Shown piece by piece: positions 60,656-64,000 of a stretch of DNA of 64,000 nucleotides. The position numbers and the translations under genes are program-made. Within the stretch, counting starts at the first letter, position 1. Every line of letters begins with the position of its first letter. The notes beneath the pieces are model-generated. The model was not told where the DNA came from, made no database searches, and saw only the letters and a list, made by a program, of their open reading frames with translations. Source of the DNA: Cetobacterium ceti (GTDB taxonomy: Bacteria > Fusobacteriota > Fusobacteriia > Fusobacteriales > Fusobacteriaceae); contig NZ_FUWX01000010.1 in assembly GCF_900167275.1 (NCBI RefSeq), positions 1 to 64,000 of the forward strand, read 5' to 3'.

Positions 60656-60684
60656 TTGACATCTTATATTAAAAGTGGTACAAA
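60656..60684 (+). promoter_or_regulatory. nanA promoter
   Basis: TTGACA (60656-60661), 17 bases, TACAAA (60679-60684). The operator palindrome lies about 10 bases after the start point. Confidence 0.8.
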
Positions 60685-60700
60685 GAACTTAGAAACATAA

Positions 60701-60718
60701 AATGTTCACGAGAACATT
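60701..60718. promoter_or_regulatory. Operator palindrome of the nan arm
   Basis: AATGTTCACGAGAACATT has perfect 7-bp arms around a 4-base spacer. It lies just downstream of the nanA promoter start, the classic position for a repressor that lifts when sialic acid or its product is present. The regulator gene is not in the window. Confidence 0.7.
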
Positions 60719-60744
60719 AAAAACATTCTTTAGGAGGATTTACA

Positions 60745-61611
60745 ATGAAAGGATTATATTCAGCTCTATTAACACCATTTGACAAAAACGGAAATATCGA
60801 TGAAAGAGGTCTAAGAGAATTAGTTAGATATAACATCGACGTAATGAAAATGGATGGATTATATGTTGGTGGAAGTACAGGAGAAAACTTTATGATTTCT
60901 ACTGATATGAAAAAAGAAGTATTTAGAATTGTAATTGATGAGGCTAAGGATGATATAAAATTAATCGCTCAAGTTGGTTCAATCAATTTATATGAATCAG
61001 TTGAATTAGGAAAATATGTAACAGATTTAGGATATAAATGTTTATCAGCAGTTACACCATTCTATTACAAATTTAACTTTGCTGAAATTAAAAATTATTA
61101 TGAGACAATTGTTAGAGAAACTGGAAATAAAATGGTTATTTATTCTATTCCATTCTTAACTGGAGTAAATATGAACGTTGCTCAATTTGGAGAATTATTA
61201 GCTAATCCAAATATTATAGGTATTAAATTTACAGCTGGAGATTTCTATTTATTAGAAAGAGTTAGAAAAGCATTCCCAGATAAATTAATATTTGCTGGAT
61301 TTGATGAAATGTTATTACCTGCATTATCTCTAGGAGTAGATGGAGCTATTGGAAGTACTTACAATGTAACTGGTAAAATTGCTAGAGAAATTGTTGATTT
61401 AGTAGCTGCTAAAGATTTAGAAGGAGCATTTAAGAAACAAAATTTATTAAATGATATTATTGAAGCTCTTTTAAATAATGGATTATATCAAACAATTAAA
61501 ACAATGTTAGAAACTCAAGGAGTTCATGCAGGAGAGTGTAGATTACCTATGCTACCTTTATCTGAAGAGAAAAAGGCAATTGCCGTTGAACTTGCTAAAA
61601 AATACTTATAA
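60745..61611 (+). CDS. nanA: N-acetylneuraminate lyase
   Basis: A 288-residue class I aldolase of the DapA/NanA family. It has the carboxylate site GGSTGENF near residues 42-49, the Tyr in MVIYSIPFLTG near 133, and the Schiff base Lys in IIGIKFTAGD near 160. The fit of YSIPFLTG and the GSTGE motif favours sialate lyase over dihydrodipicolinate synthase. It splits N-acetylneuraminate to N-acetylmannosamine and pyruvate. AGGAGG precedes the ATG. It leads the plus-strand arm with a transporter and an esterase. Confidence 0.88.
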   Translation: MKGLYSALLTPFDKNGNIDERGLRELVRYNIDVMKMDGLYVGGSTGENFMISTDMKKEVFRIVIDEAKDDIKLIAQVGSINLYESVELGKYVTDLGYKCLSAVTPFYYKFNFAEIKNYYETIVRETGNKMVIYSIPFLTGVNMNVAQFGELLANPNIIGIKFTAGDFYLLERVRKAFPDKLIFAGFDEMLLPALSLGVDGAIGSTYNVTGKIAREIVDLVAAKDLEGAFKKQNLLNDIIEALLNNGLYQTIKTMLETQGVHAGECRLPMLPLSEEKKAIAVELAKKYL

Positions 61612-61651
61612 TTCTTTACTATAATTTGGGTTAGATAAGGAGTGATTAATC

Positions 61652-63181
61652 ATGAATTGGCATTGGTTGAATTGGGTTGTTCTGTGCCTATACTTTTTAG
61701 GCGTAGTTTATATAGGGGTATATTTTTCTAAAAAGAACAACTCTTCAGAAGATTACTTTACAGCGAGTGGAAGGATACCAGCCTGGGTTACAGCTTGTAG
61801 TATTTATTCAACAGCATTATCATCTATATCTTTTATAGCAATACCAGCCTCTGTATATAAACACGGTTGGATAATGGGTATGGCTCCTTTAGGGATTATT
61901 ATTATGATTGTTTGGGCAGGATATGCATTTGTTCCTTTCTTTAGAAAAGTTCGTGTAATCACAGCCTATGAATTTTTAGAAAAGCGTTTTGATAGAAGTT
62001 TTAGATTAGTTGGAAGTTTATCATTTATTTTGTTTCATGTAATTAGAATTGCCATTGTACTTTATTTACCTACACTAGCTTTAATAGCAGCATTACCTGG
62101 AGTAAACCCTATACTTTTAACAGCTATAGTTGGTTTTTTATGTGTTGTATATACATCCATGGGTGGAATTGAAGCAGTTGTATGGTCAGATGCAATACAA
62201 ACTATTGTTTTATTATTTGGAGCATTTTTAATTATTATAATTGGATTTATGAGTGTTCCTTCTGGAGTTAGTTCCTTTGACGTTTTAGAAAATGCTGGGA
62301 AAATATTTGCTCCTGGAACATTTGATTTTAATTTAGCTGGAAAGACTTTCTGGGGAATTTTAATTGGAGGATTTTTAAACTCTATTTATTCCTATGTTGG
62401 AAGTCAAGATATTGTACAAAGATATAATACAACAAAAAATATAAAAGAAGCTCAAAAGAGTTTATATATGAATGTTCCTTTAGCTTTAACAAGTGTTGTA
62501 ATATTTGTAGGAATGGGATCTGCATTATTTTTATTCTTTAAATTCCATACTGTATTACCTGAGCACATAGATGGAAATGCAATTTTACCATATTTTGTTG
62601 TTCACAATGTTCCTTTAGGATTTAGTGGACTGGTAATCGCTGCAATTTTTGCTGCTGCTCAATCAACAGTTTCATCTAGTTTAAACTCTGTTGCAACTTG
62701 TATTACATCTGATATAGTTAAACCTATGATGAAAAATTTAACAGATAAACATGAGTTAAAAATAGCTAAATATTGTAGCTGGGTAGTGGGAATTATCAGT
62801 TCTCTATTATCTTTAAGATTTTTATCTGCAGGACAAGGAGACATGTTCCTATATTTCCAAGCTATTACAGGACTTTTAGGAGGACCTATTGCAGGATTAT
62901 TCCTAGTGGGGATATTTACTAAAAGAGTTAATGGAAAAGCTGCATGGATTGGATTTATTTGCTCAGTTTTAGTTGCAATTTATATTGGAAATCCAGCAGG
63001 ATTATTAACTAAGTTTATCCCAGGATATGAACCTCCTCATATATTTGAAATTTTAATTTCACTTGTTATTATAGGAAGTTGTGTTGTTCCAGCTTACATT
63101 GCATCTTTCTTTACAGGAAGACCTGATGAAGATAAAGTTTATCACTTAACATATGAAAGTACAAAACTTATTAATGAATAA
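61652..63181 (+). CDS. Sodium:solute symporter, probable sialic acid transporter
   Basis: A 509-residue SSS-family carrier with about 13 helices. It opens with a helix then FSKKNNSSEDYFTASGRIPAW (27-47, the typical SSS start), ends of helices AYEFLEKRFDRSFR near 108, and AIFAAAQSTVSSSLNSVATCI near 325-345. Its place right behind nanA makes sialic acid (N-acetylneuraminate, SiaT/NanT-like) the likely substrate, coupled to Na+. AAGGAG precedes the ATG, 40 bases after nanA. It has a short hydrophilic C-terminal tail. Confidence 0.87.
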   Translation: MNWHWLNWVVLCLYFLGVVYIGVYFSKKNNSSEDYFTASGRIPAWVTACSIYSTALSSISFIAIPASVYKHGWIMGMAPLGIIIMIVWAGYAFVPFFRKVRVITAYEFLEKRFDRSFRLVGSLSFILFHVIRIAIVLYLPTLALIAALPGVNPILLTAIVGFLCVVYTSMGGIEAVVWSDAIQTIVLLFGAFLIIIIGFMSVPSGVSSFDVLENAGKIFAPGTFDFNLAGKTFWGILIGGFLNSIYSYVGSQDIVQRYNTTKNIKEAQKSLYMNVPLALTSVVIFVGMGSALFLFFKFHTVLPEHIDGNAILPYFVVHNVPLGFSGLVIAAIFAAAQSTVSSSLNSVATCITSDIVKPMMKNLTDKHELKIAKYCSWVVGIISSLLSLRFLSAGQGDMFLYFQAITGLLGGPIAGLFLVGIFTKRVNGKAAWIGFICSVLVAIYIGNPAGLLTKFIPGYEPPHIFEILISLVIIGSCVVPAYIASFFTGRPDEDKVYHLTYESTKLINE

Positions 63182-63196
63182 GTTAGGAGAAATATT

Positions 63197-64000
63197 ATGC
63201 CATCAGTAGATATGTCTTTAGATAAATTAAAAAATTATACAGGAATTAATCCAAAACCCTCAGATTTTGAGGAGTTTTGGGCTAATTCTATAGAAGAAAG
63301 TAATAATACTCCTTTAAATTATTCCTTTAAAGAAAGTTCTTTTACTTTTCCTTTTGGAAAAGCTTATGATCTCATATTTAAAGGAATTGATGGGGAAAAT
63401 ATTTATGCCAAAGCTCTTATTCCTAATAATATTGAAAAACCTATAGGAGCTATAATTGAGTTCCATGGTTATGGAGGTAATAGTAGAGATTGGTCTAGTA
63501 AATTACCATATGTAGCCAGTGGATATGCAATTTTTTCAATGGATTGTAGAGATCAAATGGGTTATTCTGGAAACGAAAATTTCCGTAGAGGAAATATTAT
63601 AAGGGGAATAGATAAAACACCTAAAGATTTATACTATAGAAAAACATATTTAGATGGATATCGATTAAGTAAAATTTTAGAAGAATTGGAATATATCGAT
63701 TCTAAAAAAATCTGTACTTTAGGTTTATCACAAGGGGGAGCTTTAGCCTTTGCAGTTGGAGCTTTAAATTCTAATATACATAAAATTTTCTCTATTTATC
63801 CTTTTTTATCTGACTTTAAAAGAGTTTGGGAAATGGATTTAGGAGAAGGACCATATGAAGAATTAAAGGATTATTTTAGATTTAAAGATCCTTTACATGA
63901 AAAGGAGAATGAATTTTTTACTACTCTTGGTTATATAGATATACAAAATTTTTCTTCAAAAATTAATTGTGAAATAACTATGGTAACTGGTCTTATGGAT
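63197..64000 (+). CDS. CE7-type acetyl esterase (cut by window end)
   Basis: The first 268 residues of an acetylxylan esterase / cephalosporin C deacetylase-family protein. It begins MPSVDMSLDKLKNYTGINP, has the N-terminal CE7 pattern with EFHGYGGNSRDW near residue 93, DCRDQMGYSGNEN (the R-G-Q-like loop) near 116, and the nucleophile Ser in LGLSQGGALAF near 175. It has no signal peptide, so it acts inside the cell, probably removing O-acetyl groups from imported sugar; O-acetylated sialic acids fit the neighbours but are an inference. TTAGGAG precedes the ATG, 15 bases after the symporter stop. The 3' end is beyond the window. Confidence 0.85.
   Translation, partial: MPSVDMSLDKLKNYTGINPKPSDFEEFWANSIEESNNTPLNYSFKESSFTFPFGKAYDLIFKGIDGENIYAKALIPNNIEKPIGAIIEFHGYGGNSRDWSSKLPYVASGYAIFSMDCRDQMGYSGNENFRRGNIIRGIDKTPKDLYYRKTYLDGYRLSKILEELEYIDSKKICTLGLSQGGALAFAVGALNSNIHKIFSIYPFLSDFKRVWEMDLGEGPYEELKDYFRFKDPLHEKENEFFTTLGYIDIQNFSSKINCEITMVTGLMD

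Overview
The window is very AT-rich DNA with Gram-negative envelope genes (an OmpA-type porin, lipoproteins), anaerobe-type flavoenzymes, type III glutamine synthetase and strong AGGAGG ribosome-binding sites. Together these point to a member of the Fusobacteriota (Fusobacterium/Cetobacterium/Ilyobacter-like); the genus cannot be fixed from the sequence alone. The window opens exactly on direct repeats of iteron type followed by a plasmid-type replication initiator. A ParA ATPase and a non-canonical partner gene follow at 11.5-12.9 kb, and a small tyrosine recombinase lies at 30.4 kb. The same DNA carries genes normally found on a main chromosome (pyrG, ndk, clpB, pdxST, glnN). I therefore read the molecule as a megaplasmid or chromid linearised at its replication origin; a chromosome with an integrated plasmid module is the alternative.

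Layout. 0-13 kb: iterons and rep, an OmpA-like protein, an orphan KdpD/KdpE pair, an Spx/ArsC-like protein, a fluoride riboswitch in front of a shortened GGGtGRT-family protein, a cold-shock protein, an ABC exporter, a DMT transporter and the parA operon, whose second gene contains a striking GC-rich palindrome. 13-31 kb: an M20 amidohydrolase, an OPT peptide transporter paired with a PqqD-like protein, a McrBC restriction system, clpB with a TTGACA promoter and a degenerate CIRCE operator, a candidate sRNA, a large GltD/Fe-S/CCG fusion oxidoreductase with an EamA transporter, a MerR regulator, a stomatin-like protein, DUF2023 and YkgJ proteins, and the recombinase. 31-47 kb: a GadC-type antiporter, a universal stress protein, a MATE pump and a MerR regulator sharing a palindromic operator, flavodoxin, pyrG with a leader terminator, an aminotransferase/HD/lipoprotein/IclR gene run, glnN, and pdxST divergent from a MocR regulator.

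47-64 kb: a DUF4136-like lipoprotein; a YfcC transporter; a histidine leader peptide (five consecutive His codons) with attenuator hairpins ahead of a three-gene polar amino acid ABC transporter, which marks it as a histidine importer; a nitroreductase; ndk; cyclopropane fatty acid synthase; and a glycan locus. The glycan locus has two divergent arms: ROK kinase, NadB-like flavoprotein and beta-galactosidase on the minus strand, and sialate lyase, a sodium/solute symporter and a CE7 acetyl esterase (cut by the window end) on the plus strand. It looks suited to sialylated and O-acetylated galactosides such as mucin glycans.

The most noteworthy items are the fluoride riboswitch controlling a GGGtGRT-family protein that lacks its name-giving motif, the histidine attenuator on a transporter operon, the partition operon with an intragenic palindrome, and the OPT transporter/PqqD-like pair. 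No rRNA, tRNA, CRISPR array or intact insertion sequence was seen.
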